From NCBI GenBank assembly GCA_964019425.1, contig OZ025819.1, forward strand, positions 761,840 through 825,839: a stretch of 64,000 nucleotides of DNA. The letters are read 5' to 3'. The stretch comes from Flectonema sp. DT1601. Its lineage: Eukaryota > Euglenozoa > Diplonemea > Diplonemida > Diplonemidae. Below the pieces are notes generated by a model. The model saw nothing but the letters and a program-made list of their open reading frames with translations. It searched no databases and was not told the DNA's origin. Both the position numbers and the translations under genes were made by a program. Positions within the stretch are counted from its first letter, which is position 1, and each line of letters opens with the position of its first letter. Shown here in pieces: positions 49,178 to 60,779 of the stretch.

Positions 49178-49573
49178 ATGATACCTGCGGAAATCCGACT
49201 TGAAGGAGTTAAAAACTCTGTTGGTATATTAGTTAAAGAGAGAGGAGAGATGTCAGGATTAGTTATGGAACTAACAACTGAATTGGAGAAGTCTCGCACA
49301 GAGAATGAAATGATAAAAGCAAAGCTTAATGAAAACACTGTTATCATATCAACGACATCTAGAGAGTTACGCATTGCTTCAGACACAGTCGGTAAGCTAA
49401 GTAAGTGTTTGAAGACTAAAGAAGAAGAAATACTACTTCTAAAAGACGCGTTGATGTATCAAACAGCTCAAATTCATTCGATGCAACAATTAACTGAACC
49501 TTCTGACAGTGTTGATATTTTAACAGCAGTTCCTTCACCGACGAGACCAATCTACACACCTCCTGTCTATTGA
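49178..49573 (+). CDS. Small coiled-coil protein, hypothetical
   Basis: 131 residues from MIPAEIRLEGV. Heptad-like helical sequence runs from about residue 10 to 105 (for example MELTTELEKSRTENEMIKAK and CLKTKEEEILLLKDAL), then a short Pro-rich end, RPIYTPPVY. No family recognised. The frame upstream to 49070 lacks coding character (T tracts). It lies 158 bases after the XPB stop on the same strand, with TTAATTAG and GTCAG acceptor-like sites at 49146 and 49150. Confidence 0.6.
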   Translation: MIPAEIRLEGVKNSVGILVKERGEMSGLVMELTTELEKSRTENEMIKAKLNENTVIISTTSRELRIASDTVGKLSKCLKTKEEEILLLKDALMYQTAQIHSMQQLTEPSDSVDILTAVPSPTRPIYTPPVY

Positions 49574-49941
49574 TGTCTTATTGTGGATCGTATTTAACAC
49601 GTGTATTGTATTTCATATTTTAGAAAAGTAGAATTGCCAACGATCGCATCATTTACAATTGTGTTTTATATTTCCCCCCCCTCCATATTCGACAGCACAT
49701 AATGGGATTTTTTATCGATATTACAACCGGGTTTGACCCGAACCCTATTCTCGTTTTAGCCAGTTTCAAGTTGCTCTCACATTTAGTATTAGTATCAAGT
49801 TACCCCTCACTTAGAAACCATCCCCCTACATGGAGGTAATAAGGTTGCTCAAATTGTTTCGTTGTTGTTGATATTTATTTATTTGTTTTTTTTTTTTCCC
49901 TCTCAGATATATTTAAACAACCAAAAAAAAAAAAAAAAAAA
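49574..49941. other. Spacer with repeat R6 copy 2 and leader of the PSP1 gene
   Basis: No gene. 49690-49810 is R6-like. TTTTTCCCTCTCAG (AG at 49905-49906) is a textbook splice acceptor 35 bases before the ATG at 49942. Confidence 0.55.
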
Positions 49942-49942
49942 A
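49923..49942 (+). promoter_or_regulatory. Poly(A) leader abutting the PSP1 ATG
   Basis: 20 A residues, the last being the A of ATG, after ATTTAAACAACC. Confidence 0.5.
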
Positions 49943-50616
49943 TGCCAGAGACTTGGTCTACTACCTCATCAGAAAGTTGGGATAGTTCGATGAACTACCC
50001 TACAATAACATCGTCTAGGTCTCCGTCTTACATCGGAAGTCCACTCCCAATGTGTCATAATCCTTATGTGGTTGAGACACCTGGGAGTAGTTGTACCTCA
50101 GAGAGAGAGGACGAGATCGTTGTTAACACATCAGGTAAGAAGGTAATCGTACAATTCAAATTCGGTCGCACTGGGAGATACGAATTTACTAAACCACAAA
50201 AACTTCACTCATATGTAGTAGTAGAAGGTGATAGAGGTATGGACTTAGGGATGGTTGCTGCGTTTGTAGAAGAATCGTCAGTCGTCCGTCTTGGGAAGGG
50301 ACTACGTAAGGCGACAAGTAAAGAAGCTAATCACTGGACTGAAACTGTTTCAGCAGAAGAAGCCGATGCTAGACAGATAGTTCAGGAGATGGTTCGAAAA
50401 CACAAAGTTCCAATGCGTGTGGTGCATGCAGAATTTCAGTTCGATATGAGAAAACTAACCTTTCACTTTACTGCTAAAGATCTTCACCCGAATTTCAAGC
50501 AGGTGTTGAAAGACTGCTACAGTATTTGGAAATGCAGAATCTGGTTTGCCAGATATTCAAACATTCCTCAAGATATGGAGAACCGTAAAACCTTGATGCT
50601 TGCAAGTTCAGAGTAA
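49942..50616 (+). CDS. PSP1-domain protein
   Basis: 224 residues. After a Ser/Thr/Pro-rich N-terminus (1-55) the PSP1 C-terminal conserved region runs from ~65 to ~212: VIVQFKFGRTGRYEF, YVVVEGDRGMDLGMVAAF, LRKATSKEANHW, VPMRVVHAEFQFDMRKLTFH and FARYSNI, matching the family order (VVVxxxRGxDLG; R-A-T; hPMxVVxxExxFDxxKLTFxF). PSP1 proteins occur in bacteria and eukaryotes; in kinetoplastids such proteins are found in RNA-binding complexes that act on cell-cycle mRNAs. A role in RNA metabolism is inference. One exon. Confidence 0.85.
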   Translation: MPETWSTTSSESWDSSMNYPTITSSRSPSYIGSPLPMCHNPYVVETPGSSCTSEREDEIVVNTSGKKVIVQFKFGRTGRYEFTKPQKLHSYVVVEGDRGMDLGMVAAFVEESSVVRLGKGLRKATSKEANHWTETVSAEEADARQIVQEMVRKHKVPMRVVHAEFQFDMRKLTFHFTAKDLHPNFKQVLKDCYSIWKCRIWFARYSNIPQDMENRKTLMLASSE

Positions 50617-51859
50617 TTCTTTTTTTTTTTTTGGTTGTTTAATAGTTAATAGTCTGATGTTTTTTTTCCTTTTCTATCTACTACCTTTATCCTCCTCGCA
50701 TTGTCAGTATGGGTATTAATGAACCCCTCTGACTACTACATGCTTTTCGAAAAAAAAAAAAGAAATTATATATATTTGTACTTTTTCTCTCTCATTTTGT
50801 TTTCTTTCTTCCTTTCCCTTTTTATTCTGAAAATAAAAAGTAAAAAAAAAAAAAAATCGTATTTCCTAACGCTTTAAACATGGGTAACCAACTACAGTAA
50901 AAGAAAAATCGAAAATCCCAAATTCTTGAAAAAAGAATAAATAAAAAGAAACAAGAAAAAAAACGACAGGAGAAATTACAGTTTTTTTTTTTTTTTTTTT
51001 TTGCTTTTTCACAGGTGCTCCGATTAAACTTATCCCGATTTCTGTGTGACATTATTTATTTGTATTTTGTGCCTTCTTTGGCTTCATCCATTCTAGCTTT
51101 TTTTTTTTCCCCTGGAAAAAAAAAAAAAAAATCCTGTGAAAAAAATAAAAAATAAAAAGACTAATGGCATTTGCAGACCAGCGTTTTTTCTCTTCTACGA
51201 GTCTTTTTTTTTATTTTTTTTTGTAAAAAACAGTAAATTAAGTATCAGTAAGCAATAAACAAAAAAAAAAAAAAAATACACAAAAAAATTTTACTGCAAT
51301 GGTTCCTGATTCCCTCTTTTTTTTAATTAAATTTAATTTAAATTTTTTTATTATTTTTTGTTTTGCTTGTCGATTATCGTTTTTAATAAAATAAAAAAGA
51401 GGGAGGAATGCGAAACTGGGAGAAAGCAAGAGTGAAAACGAAAAAGAAAAAAAAAAAAGTACCCAAACATGAAAAAGCCGTTCGGATGTTATGTTTTATT
51501 CAATAATGCTCCCTCTCTCCCTATCTCCACCTGATTTCTTTTTTCTTTTTTTTTTCCTTCAATCTTGTTTCTGGAGAACGGCGCAAAAAAAAAAAAAAAA
51601 GAAAAAAGAACAAAAAAAAAGAAAAAAAAGGCAATGTGTTTTTGTTATGAGCAGGAAAAAACAGGGGAAAAAATAAATAAATAGCTGCACCTTGGATTGT
51701 TGTGTCAGAATTCATCAGCGGAGGACTCATTTTCACTTCACTACTCCACTAGTTTTTCTCCACGGTGTTATGTAGTTAAGCAGCAAATACATGTCTGTAG
51801 CTATTTTTTTTAAAATTCCCTTTTCTTGATTGATACAGGTAAGTTATCCTGTGAATGCC

Positions 51860-51899
<40 letters not shown>

Positions 51900-53845
51900 T
51901 TGTCATCGTCTCTCTTCAGTGATGAGAACCTAACATTTTTTATTTATAAAAAAAAAAAAAAAATAATAATAATAAAAAAAAAACTGGAACCAACATAGGC
52001 AATACGAGACTATATTAAACCATAAAACGCTGCTTACCGCTGATGGCCACGGGGGTAAACAGTGTGCTGGTGTAATTTAGTTGTCGCTGTCAATTGTTGC
52101 AAATTGAATCAAGCCATACCGGGTGCACCTTGTAGGCTTGTTTCACATTTTATTTTTTTTCCCTCTTGTTTATGAAATAGTGTGCGAGCATTTTATTTTT
52201 TTTGAAACTAGCCGCTTCACTCATATTTTTGGGAAAAAAAAAAAAAAAGTAAAATAAATAAAATGACAACTAACTTGAAACACATTACAAAACGAATATA
52301 AGAAACTAACTCAAAATATAAGAAACTAACTCAAAATAGTCGTACGGTTGTTTTCCCCTTGATTGCACCGTTCACGCAGGTTGACTTTACCTGCTGGATG
52401 GCATCCCTCAGTTGTGGAAATTTATTTTTATCGTCGGCTAGTTAGTTTGTCTCATCCAGTTTTTAAAAAAAAAAAAAAAAAAAAACTTTAATACATCGTA
52501 TCGTATGTTTTTAATTGCACGGACTTTTTTCCCTATTTATGAATTTGAAAAAGGTTTAGTACCTTTAGCAACGTCATTGTTTTAGATTTAATGCTTAACT
52601 TCGAATTGCACACGGACGTAACTACCTAAAAATTTCATATGTGTTGGAGCTTTTTCGAGAATGCACAAGCCAAGGTTTTTCCTCCTCATCGTTTTCTTAA
52701 TGTAACCTGGATCAACAAGATGTAATGTTTTTCTGATCTAAAATGTGAATGTTTTTCCCCTTCTTGAAAATGCAGTATCAAATTACCCTTCTCAGAAAAA
52801 AAAAAAAAAAAACCCTCCCTCCGCAAAAAAAGTAGTGTACGAAATTTCGGTGGTCGCATCAGCAAGTGTTGCTGCTGGTCATCTGGGCTCTCTGATTACG
52901 TTTTTTGTACATTATTTTTTTGTGAATTTTTTTTTAATTTCTTATTTTATTCAGAAAACGGGGAATTTCTTTTTTTGGCTTGGTTGCTCTCACAGATAAA
53001 TTTTTTGTCACCCCCCTCTCTTTTTTTTTTTTTCTCCTTCGTGTTCAGATTATTTTTCTGTGCTTCGTGTGCAATTTTTAATAACAGAAAAAAAAAAAAA
53101 AAATAAAAAAAAAAATTAATTATAATAGTAACTTACTTTTTCGATGTCCTGTGCTATTTTTTTAATATGCGTTTTAATGTTTTAATGTCTTCATTATTCC
53201 CACTAACTACTATTCTAACTTGCATTATACTTATGCTTCCTTTCGAATTGAACTGCTGAGTTTTTCGTCACGCACATTTCACATTTCACATTTCACATTT
53301 TTTTTAAATTTTTTATTTTTATACATTTTTTTCCAAGGTAATTTAATAACAGTACTATTGGGGTGTGTTTTTTTTTTTTTTTTTTTCTCTCTTTTTGTTA
53401 TTTTTTTCCTCATCTGGTCCGCTAATTACATCCAACGATCGCATTTATTAGTTTTCGTGTTATGCAGCATTTGCTTGTAGAAGTTTTAAAGATTAATCTT
53501 TTTTTTTTTATTTGATATTCGTATACTCGGAACAAGTTTATCAGAGTTCGAATGTACTGTTGCTTCTTCTACAATCAGATATGCTGGTATTTTTTGATGG
53601 TAGTTAGTAGTGCGTGCCGACCAAGAACAGGCGGTGTGTTGGTTATTTGTAATTGGCCGACATACGAATAGAACCAGATGGTTAAACATCGACACATGTG
53701 ATCCAGTCATGTGGACTCCCGCTGAAATATGTTGTGGAGAGGGAAAATTTTTTTTGAGACTATGGGGAAAAAAAAAAAAAAAATTTTTTTTTTTCCCCCC
53801 TCGTTTATTTCTTGCTTGAAATAAGTAGTGATAATGCGAGAACAC

Positions 53846-53876
<31 letters not shown>

Positions 53877-56865
53877 CTTAAATATTCATTAACATGTATT
53901 TTTTCTTTTCAACTGAATTCTATTTTTTTTTTTTTTTTTTTTTTGTGTTCTTTAAAAAGCTCCGACTTTCAGGGAACGATTTGTTGTGGGTTGTTCTTTT
54001 TCTCAATTATATTATATAATCCAAAAAAAAGAAAACCTTTTTTTTTATGCATAAAATATGGAACAAATCTAACGTGTTTATCTCCTCCTCCCCTCATGGC
54101 GCCTACTTAGTCTTTACGATCGTACTATGTACGATTGTGATGTTAAGGCGGTGTTGCATGCAACGTCCTTTCACATAGCAACTTTCGATGTGGTGTGCGT
54201 AAAAAAATGAACCTTGCGGCTCAGGCTGCTGTGGGGATTTTAGGATTTTTTTTTTTTTTTCGTATTTTTATCTCACTACGAAAAAAACCTTTACAAACGT
54301 TTTTAAAAAAAAAAAAAAAAAAAAAAATCAAATCAATTATACTGAAAGAAGATACATTCATTGCTAGTCCATTGAAGCGCTTCTCTCCCCCATTGTGCGT
54401 TTATATGGATCGTCTTGGCTTGGGGTAAGTACCCGTTACGAGCTTAATGGAATGTAGAAGATTCAGTCAGGTGTCGTCGCCTTTCCAACAATTCTTTTTA
54501 GTCCAACATCATCTTGCTTTTTCTTTCCAGTAAAAGCTTGTGTTGGGGAGGTGCTTCTTGACGCTTATTCGGTATAATATTACTAAATATACAATATAAA
54601 TATATATCAGTCATTCCTTTTTTTTGCGAACAAAAAACACCATTTTCTCACCGCCTGAGCAAGGTTACACGATATGTTACTTTTGCTCGATTTTTTATTT
54701 TTTGGAATCGGGGAGGGTGCGATCTGTAAAATTAGGCATAGGGATATACTTTTAAACATGGTAAGTGCTGCTAAAAAGAGATAAACGTCTCTTTGCAAAA
54801 TTTCCTTGGTACTACTCAATGATAAATATTAATCCCAGACCTGGAATGGAAAGATCGAGAAAATCTGAGTAAAAAACACCCCTAATTTTTTTTTTTCACT
54901 ATTTTTTCCCCCTTCTCCCGCACTCAAGAGATATGCACCTTTTTACTAACAAATCAACCCTAGTAGCAATTATGTAAGGAAAATGTTGCATCTGTGGTGG
55001 TGATAATGATCATTAAGTATCAAAGTAGGTCCAAAAAGACAGGTAGTAACAATCTGCCTCACCGGCACATGCTTAGTACTCTTTAATATATTTTTGCTCG
55101 ATTATTTTTTCTCTGGATCCCGCTGGACCAGCAGTGTAAAATTAGAACCTTCGATTAATTTTTAGTTTTGGTACTTGTCCACGGCTGAGCTGATTTAGTA
55201 AACCACAAAATCTCTTTTCTCAATTCGGGTGACAAGTATGTGATGCCAACCTCCCGATTTCGGACGGAAATGAACCCAATGATGCAGCGCATTAAAATGC
55301 CGCTTCGATCGAAAATTTTACAATTTTTTTTTGAAAATCTTTTTCAATGTCCAAAATTTGTTCGCAAAAAAAAGGAATGACTGATATATATTTTTTTCTG
55401 CATTATTCTTTTTTTGTTTCTCCTGCCCCTTGGGTAACTATAAAGTGGTTTTTGTAGTTAGCCGCAATGGGGGGGTAAGGTCACGTTTTGTCAATATTCA
55501 TTATTTCTTGTATTATTGTCGGTAAATAATATTTGTTGGAAAAAAAAAAAAAAAAAAAGAATAGAAAAAAAAAAATCGAAATCACAACTGTATTTTCCGA
55601 TGAATCTGTTTTTCCTTACGTTATTCTATTTATTTATTATTATTATTATTATTTATTTTTTTTTTTTAAAAAAATAAAAAAAAAAAAAATCTATAAAAAT
55701 GACACACCATTTTTTATAAAATTTATTCAAAGCAAACTTAGTATCATTCTGGAGTTACCTGAAAATATTGTTTATCATTTTTTTTTGTTTTTTGTTTTTT
55801 TTTATCTGTAGCTAAACATGAAAGATGACTGATTATGCCCATTAAATCTTCTTAATTGAATGATCAGGTTATTTCTTTTTTCTCTTGTTTTTCCGACTTG
55901 TCTAGTTTTTCCCCTCTGCAACAGACGCTGTCTGTAACAAGAGGTGCGCGATTGTACCCCTTTCGAAAGGGAAACAAAGAAAAAAAAAAAAAAAAAAAAA
56001 CTGTTATTCTTTTTGGAGTGGATATAATCTAAAAGATTGATATTAGGAGCAAAGAGCAACCGTGCATTCGTATGTGACGCTTTGACCGACATAAAAAAAA
56101 AGGAAGATTTTTCATAAGCCATGTTGGGAAATTGCGCTAGCTCCACCTCTCTCTCTTTTTAGATTTTCTGCCTCCTGCCAATGTTATTTGTATTCTCTTA
56201 CTTTAAAAAAAAAGAAATGTGGAAAAAAAAAAAAAAAAAAAATATAAAAAAAAAATTTTTCTCGTCTTACCTTAATCACCAACAAAGTCCAATCTAGCTA
56301 ATTTCCTAACCTTTTTATTCACTAACTTCCACGCCTGGTGTTGGTGAGGAAAATTTATTCTTTTTTTGTTTTATCATTGCTTTTTTGTTAAGTGGGATGA
56401 GCAGATTTTTCATGGTCATCTTGCGGGAGAAAAGTTATGAGAAAAAAGGATGAATGTATTGCGGTGGGATACACAAAACAAAAATAAAAAAAACAAGAAA
56501 ACAAAACAAAACAAAACAACCAAACTGCTTACAGGAAGTGAACTGAAACACACCTCCTTTCGCAATTAAATCCCACCGTACACCTCACCAGGTTAGCTTA
56601 CTCTGCTTCTCTACAGCGTGATAGAGAGGTTTCCCTTCTTATTCATTTCGTAGGTTATCGTATTGAACGAAGTGATCTGCTTATTACCGTTGAAAGGGGT
56701 TTTCTTTTTTTTTCCCCCTAAACTTTTTTCTTCAGCAATCAACATAAACACACATGTATTGATGGATCTACCTTAATAAACTAATTTTTTTTTTAAATAT
56801 TTTTTTTTTAAAATAGTAAGTATTAATTCATAGACCAAAGAAGGAAATAAAAAAATTAAATAAAA
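50617..56865. other. Gene-free, homopolymer-rich region
   Basis: 6.2 kb with no supported gene on either strand. A and T runs of 12-39 bases are frequent (for example 51866-51898, 53845-53874, 53926-53944, 54306-54326). It includes repeat R5 copy 2 (55203-55415), a 20-base direct duplication near 52298-52337, a (CACATTT)n run near 53274-53299 and (ATT)n near 55630-55651. The part around 52020-52150 is more complex but codes for nothing I can see. Confidence 0.6.
55203..55415 (+). repeat. Dispersed repeat R5, copy 2
   Basis: Same strand and ~85-90% like 37555-37760 by eye. Confidence 0.85.
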
Positions 56866-58305
56866 ATGAGACCCGGAGAACCTCCACCACTTGGAAGAAA
56901 ACCAAGTTCTGTGACCCTTCCAAAAAGTCCGTTTGTTAGGTCCTTTGGAAGTCAAGTTGTTCACAGTGCAGCTCAGAAGTTTAAAAAGGGTATTAAAACT
57001 CCTGATTCAATTAAATCAACTAAAAAGAGTTTTATATCGCAACTGACTACCTTGGTTATCGGATCTGATGAAGAATTAAAAATGATAAACGTTCTTTTAT
57101 TGGCAATCGTTCTAAGTGGATGGGCAGTTTATTTCTCAACCCCTGCTATAAACTTCTTGTTAGGATTCTTAGCACTTATCCCCTTAGCAGCTCTCCTAGG
57201 TGAACTCACGGAGGACTTAGCAGTTTCTTTGGGGGACACCTGGGGAGCTCTTATTAACGTAACGTTTGGGAATGCCACGGAAGTAATTATTTGTATGGTT
57301 GCAATTCAGCATCAGATGTTTGATATCATCAAAGCGTCTATGCTTGGATCGATCCTTGGAAATATGCTTTTGGTTCTTGGAACAGCCTTTATGGCAGCTG
57401 GTTACAAGGGAGCATTCACTTTCAACAAGACTGGTGTAGCAATTTACAGTGGGCTGCTACTCCTGTCATGTTTTGCACTTATTATTCCAACTGCTTTGTC
57501 TCACTTACCAAAGATTGGTCAAGTTGCGTTTTACGAGACCAGTAAGGGTGAGTACACTATCCTGCTTGTAAGTCGTTGCATTTCTGTTTTAATGGTCAGT
57601 ATTTATTGCATCTTTGTTTACTATCAAAGTGCTAACAAACATCACTTTGAGGATTGTCTTGAAGAGGGAGAGGGTATTAGACTTGTTACTTCATATGACG
57701 AAGATGATGAGGATTGTGAGGAGCCACAATTTGATGTTAATTTTTCAGTTACCATGCTCGCAATTACAACTATAATTATTTCTATTGAATCAGAGATTGT
57801 TGTTCAGGCATTAGAGCCAACCGCCCAAGAGTCTGGTATCTCAAAGGCTTTCATCGCAGTTGTATTGCTTCCTATTGTTGGTAACGTGTGTGAGCATGCA
57901 TCAGCCATTACTATGGCTGTTCGTGGTAAGATGGATGTTGCGATTGGTGTTGCAGTCGGTTCCTCAATTCAAATTGTTACTTTCGTCATTCCTCTTCTTG
58001 TTCTTATCTCTTGGGCTTGGAATGGTGAAAACCCAGCTCCACGTGCTGGAGGAAAGCCTGGAGCTCTTGATCTAAACTTCCATCCATTCTGCACTGTTCT
58101 CATGCTTGTTTCTGTTCTTGTGGTGAATGCTGCAGTAAACACTGAGGGAACGTGGATTACTGGCTTGTTCTTGTTGTCTACATATACGGTATGTGTTTAT
58201 TACGATCCAGCGATGGAACAAATCATCAACAACAACGACAACAACACAAAACAGATGATTGCCATAAGCTACTGGTTCGTTCCATCTGATCTTGAGATCA
58301 TATAA
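56866..58305 (+). CDS. Ca2+/H+ antiporter (CAX / VCX1 family)
   Basis: Exons 56866-58188 and 58255-58305, 457 residues. After a ~70-residue cytosolic N-terminus come about eleven helices with the two CAX signature repeats: GNATEVIICMVAI (135-147) and GNVCEHASAITMAV (339-352), whose acidic residues bind Ca2+ and H+. An acidic loop (DEDDEDCEEPQ, ~278-288) lies between the halves, as in vacuolar CAX proteins. The intron is free of in-frame stops and a multiple of three, so the raw frame reads through; splicing it joins LLSTYT to MIAISYWF, completing the last helix as in the family. Likely function: Ca2+ sequestration into an acidic store (acidocalcisome or vacuole). Confidence 0.9.
   Translation: MRPGEPPPLGRKPSSVTLPKSPFVRSFGSQVVHSAAQKFKKGIKTPDSIKSTKKSFISQLTTLVIGSDEELKMINVLLLAIVLSGWAVYFSTPAINFLLGFLALIPLAALLGELTEDLAVSLGDTWGALINVTFGNATEVIICMVAIQHQMFDIIKASMLGSILGNMLLVLGTAFMAAGYKGAFTFNKTGVAIYSGLLLLSCFALIIPTALSHLPKIGQVAFYETSKGEYTILLVSRCISVLMVSIYCIFVYYQSANKHHFEDCLEEGEGIRLVTSYDEDDEDCEEPQFDVNFSVTMLAITTIIISIESEIVVQALEPTAQESGISKAFIAVVLLPIVGNVCEHASAITMAVRGKMDVAIGVAVGSSIQIVTFVIPLLVLISWAWNGENPAPRAGGKPGALDLNFHPFCTVLMLVSVLVVNAAVNTEGTWITGLFLLSTYTVCVYYDPAMEQIINNNDNNTKQMIAISYWFVPSDLEII
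58189..58254 (+). other. Intron in the CAX gene
   Basis: GTATGT...AAAACAG, 66 bases, phase 0, no stop in frame. Read as protein it would put an Asn-rich insert (NNNDNNT) inside the last membrane helix. Confidence 0.85.
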
Positions 58306-59105
58306 ACGACGTGTTCAGGGTAAGCGGGCCTCCCCTTTTCTTTGGTTTTGTTGCTCTAAGTAACCATGAAGGTATAAAAAAAAAAAACAGTTTTGAAATG
58401 AATGAAGGAAATAATAAAAAAAATAAATAAAAAAAAAATAAAAATGAACACCACGCAAAGCCGACTAGTGCAGCGCAACACGTATTATTCACCTGGTGCT
58501 GTGCAGTTAGAAAAGCTTCAGTGGTAGTTAGACAATTGAAAGAAAAAAAAAAAGAAATTCTTTTTCCTGTAAAAAAACATCTTTTTTCAGTGTGAGCGTT
58601 GGTAGGATCCCTGCAACAAGAATGTCAAAAAAAACAACACAAAAAAACATTTCATCTGCTTAAACTATAGCTGTACATGGCATAGGGCAGTTAGTATTTT
58701 TTTTTTTTTTGTTTTTGTTTTTTTGTTTCCGATTTCTTAATTTCCCACTAAGAGTGAGAACTAGGTTACTATACTGGGAGATATCTATTTTGAACAGTTT
58801 AAAAAAAAAAAAAAAAAAAGTATCGACGATTGGAAAGTCTCATCCCATCTCAATCTCTCCAATTACGTGCCTTGTGAAGTTTTGTCGTCTTTTCGTTGCC
58901 GATGGGATAGTTTGCCTGCTCTTAGTTTTCGACGAAAAAAAAAAATAAGTGTTTTTTTTTTTTTTTTCTTTTCAAAAAAAAAAAAAAAAAAAACAAAACA
59001 ATTGCTATATTACTTGTAAACAGCTAATCAATTGGACTTGTCGTTGAGGTGTTTATTTTATGTTTTTTGTTTTGTTTGAACCTTCTCTCTTTCCCTACAG
59101 TAAAA
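58306..59105. other. Spacer with A/T tracts
   Basis: No gene. A and T tracts near 58801-58819, 58951-58967 and 58975-58993. TCTCTTTCCCTACAG ends 5 bases before the next ATG, a strong splice acceptor. Confidence 0.55.
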
Positions 59106-59888
59106 ATGTTGGCCAGCCAACCAAAGCCTCCCGATGGACGGCCTGGACACCAGCGAAGCACTCAGAGAGCTGTTGTTGATGCAGAGGCGATGCTGGGAAA
59201 ATGGGCAAAGGTATCCAGAAGTAGATTTGTTGGTCGGATCGTAATAGAGGACAGACCAGCTCTCCAGGGAATAGAAATTAAAGACAAGGACGTTGGCATC
59301 ATCGTCCCAAATGTTGGAGGTATCTTAGGCAACTTTGAACACTCGAAACTTGGATTTATGAAACCTCAAAAACAAATCACATCAAACACAAACAGAATCC
59401 AACATCAGGCCGCAGTAACAGCTGCCTGTACTGTTGTTGTAGTCGCTGTGTTGTCAATCAGAAAAGTTCATGAAGACGCATTGATATGTCGAGCTCCAGT
59501 GATAAAGTTCCCACCAATCATGTCAATTTCAGCTTCGGCTACCGTGATCGCATCTCTTATAATTTCAGTTTCTACTCACCATCAGACAACTACTCCGATT
59601 AAAAAAAAAACTCGTCGACTTGTTGAAACGGCGGTGGCTAACACTATCCTCACCCTTCCTGGAAAATCTTCATTCTTAATGGAATTAACAAAAGAGAGTG
59701 AACCACCACCAATTCAAAAACCGAAGGCTATCAAGAAGAAAGTTCGACTCAATGCACTTCCGACTGTCACATGGCACGTGGCGGACGAAGTAGATGTTCC
59801 GAATTCAGAGGCCACCAGTGCAGTTGTACAAATAGACCCCGTGTGGGCTAAGAATGGAACACCCAGGTTAGCAATACCTTCTAACTGA
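59106..59888 (+). CDS. Hypothetical protein with two membrane segments
   Basis: 260 residues. Soluble N-terminal ~110 residues (LGKWAKVSRSRFVGRIVIED; VGIIVPNVGGILGNFEHS), then two hydrophobic segments, AAVTAACTVVVVAVLSI and IMSISASATVIASLIISV, separated by ~25 polar residues, and a Lys-rich C-terminal ~90 residues. This hairpin topology would leave both ends on one side. I recognise no family. The AG acceptor 5 bases before the ATG and position in the same-strand series support a true gene. Confidence 0.65.
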   Translation: MLASQPKPPDGRPGHQRSTQRAVVDAEAMLGKWAKVSRSRFVGRIVIEDRPALQGIEIKDKDVGIIVPNVGGILGNFEHSKLGFMKPQKQITSNTNRIQHQAAVTAACTVVVVAVLSIRKVHEDALICRAPVIKFPPIMSISASATVIASLIISVSTHHQTTTPIKKKTRRLVETAVANTILTLPGKSSFLMELTKESEPPPIQKPKAIKKKVRLNALPTVTWHVADEVDVPNSEATSAVVQIDPVWAKNGTPRLAIPSN

Positions 59889-60217
59889 GATTATTATTAA
59901 TTTTTTTTGGTTTTTGGTTTTTGTTTTAAAGTAGGCAATTCGTTGTGTCTGCTTTTCTTTTTTTTTTGAAAAGAGTTGTTCAAATAGATGATGTGTGCTA
60001 ACTGTGATCGTCTTCTTTTAAAGAAGATAAAACGACTTATGGACACACGCCAGTCATAAACGGGTTCTTGACTTGTGCGGGCGTTGTGATTCAACTGCTT
60101 TGCCGAAGATAGAATCCCATTTTTGTTTTTTGTTTGTTTCTTTAGTTTTGTTTCTTTCATTTTTTTTGTTGTTTAAAATAATGATTCCCATGAATATCAA
60201 ACCCCTCCTTCCTTACC

Positions 60218-60338
60218 CTAAACCAGGTCGACGAATAATAAATAATATTCTCTTCTGATATAAACGAAGGAACATAGACAAGTGCTGTTCAACTACGTTA
60301 TTGTGATCCATCTGGAGATTCGTATTTTATTATCTACG
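60218..60338 (+). repeat. Dispersed repeat R1, copy B (truncated)
   Basis: Matches the first half of copies A and C and stops at ATTATCTAC, where unrelated sequence begins. Confidence 0.85.
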
Positions 60339-60491
60339 GCGACTGCGAAAAAGCAAAAACGTTTTGTGTGTGTTCGTAAAGGGTTTTTCTGATTTCCGAC
60401 TAGCAGCGCCAAGCCCTATGCAAGTGATTCTTTAACCCCATTATACTTCACCCCTCAGGAATTACCGAACAAGATCAAGGCTCAATCATAT

Positions 60492-60735
60492 TTCTACCTC
60501 TTTACCTAAAACCAGGTCGACAAATAATAAATAATATTCTCTTCTGATATAAACGAAGGAACATAGATAAGTGCTGTTCAACTACGTTAGTGTGACCTCC
60601 ATCTGGTGATTCGTATTTTATTATCTACCTCTTTACCTAAACCAGGTCATCCAACAAGTGAATAATATTCTTATTTACTAAAAATGATCTCAATCAGTCT
60701 CCTCTGTCTGAAGTATCCCTCGATTAATTATCACT
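60492..60735 (+). repeat. Dispersed repeat R1, copy C
   Basis: Nearly identical to 1877-2121 in the same orientation; ends 45 bases before ATG 60780. Confidence 0.9.
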
Positions 60736-60779
60736 AATCAAATCAAACTATTATTATAAACAGACAAAACACACACAAC

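Larger units (their letters stand above)
59889..60779. other. Spacer with two copies of repeat R1
   Basis: No gene. R1 copies B and C fill much of it. ATTATAAACAG (AG at 60762-60763) is an acceptor-like site 16 bases before the next ATG. Confidence 0.6.
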
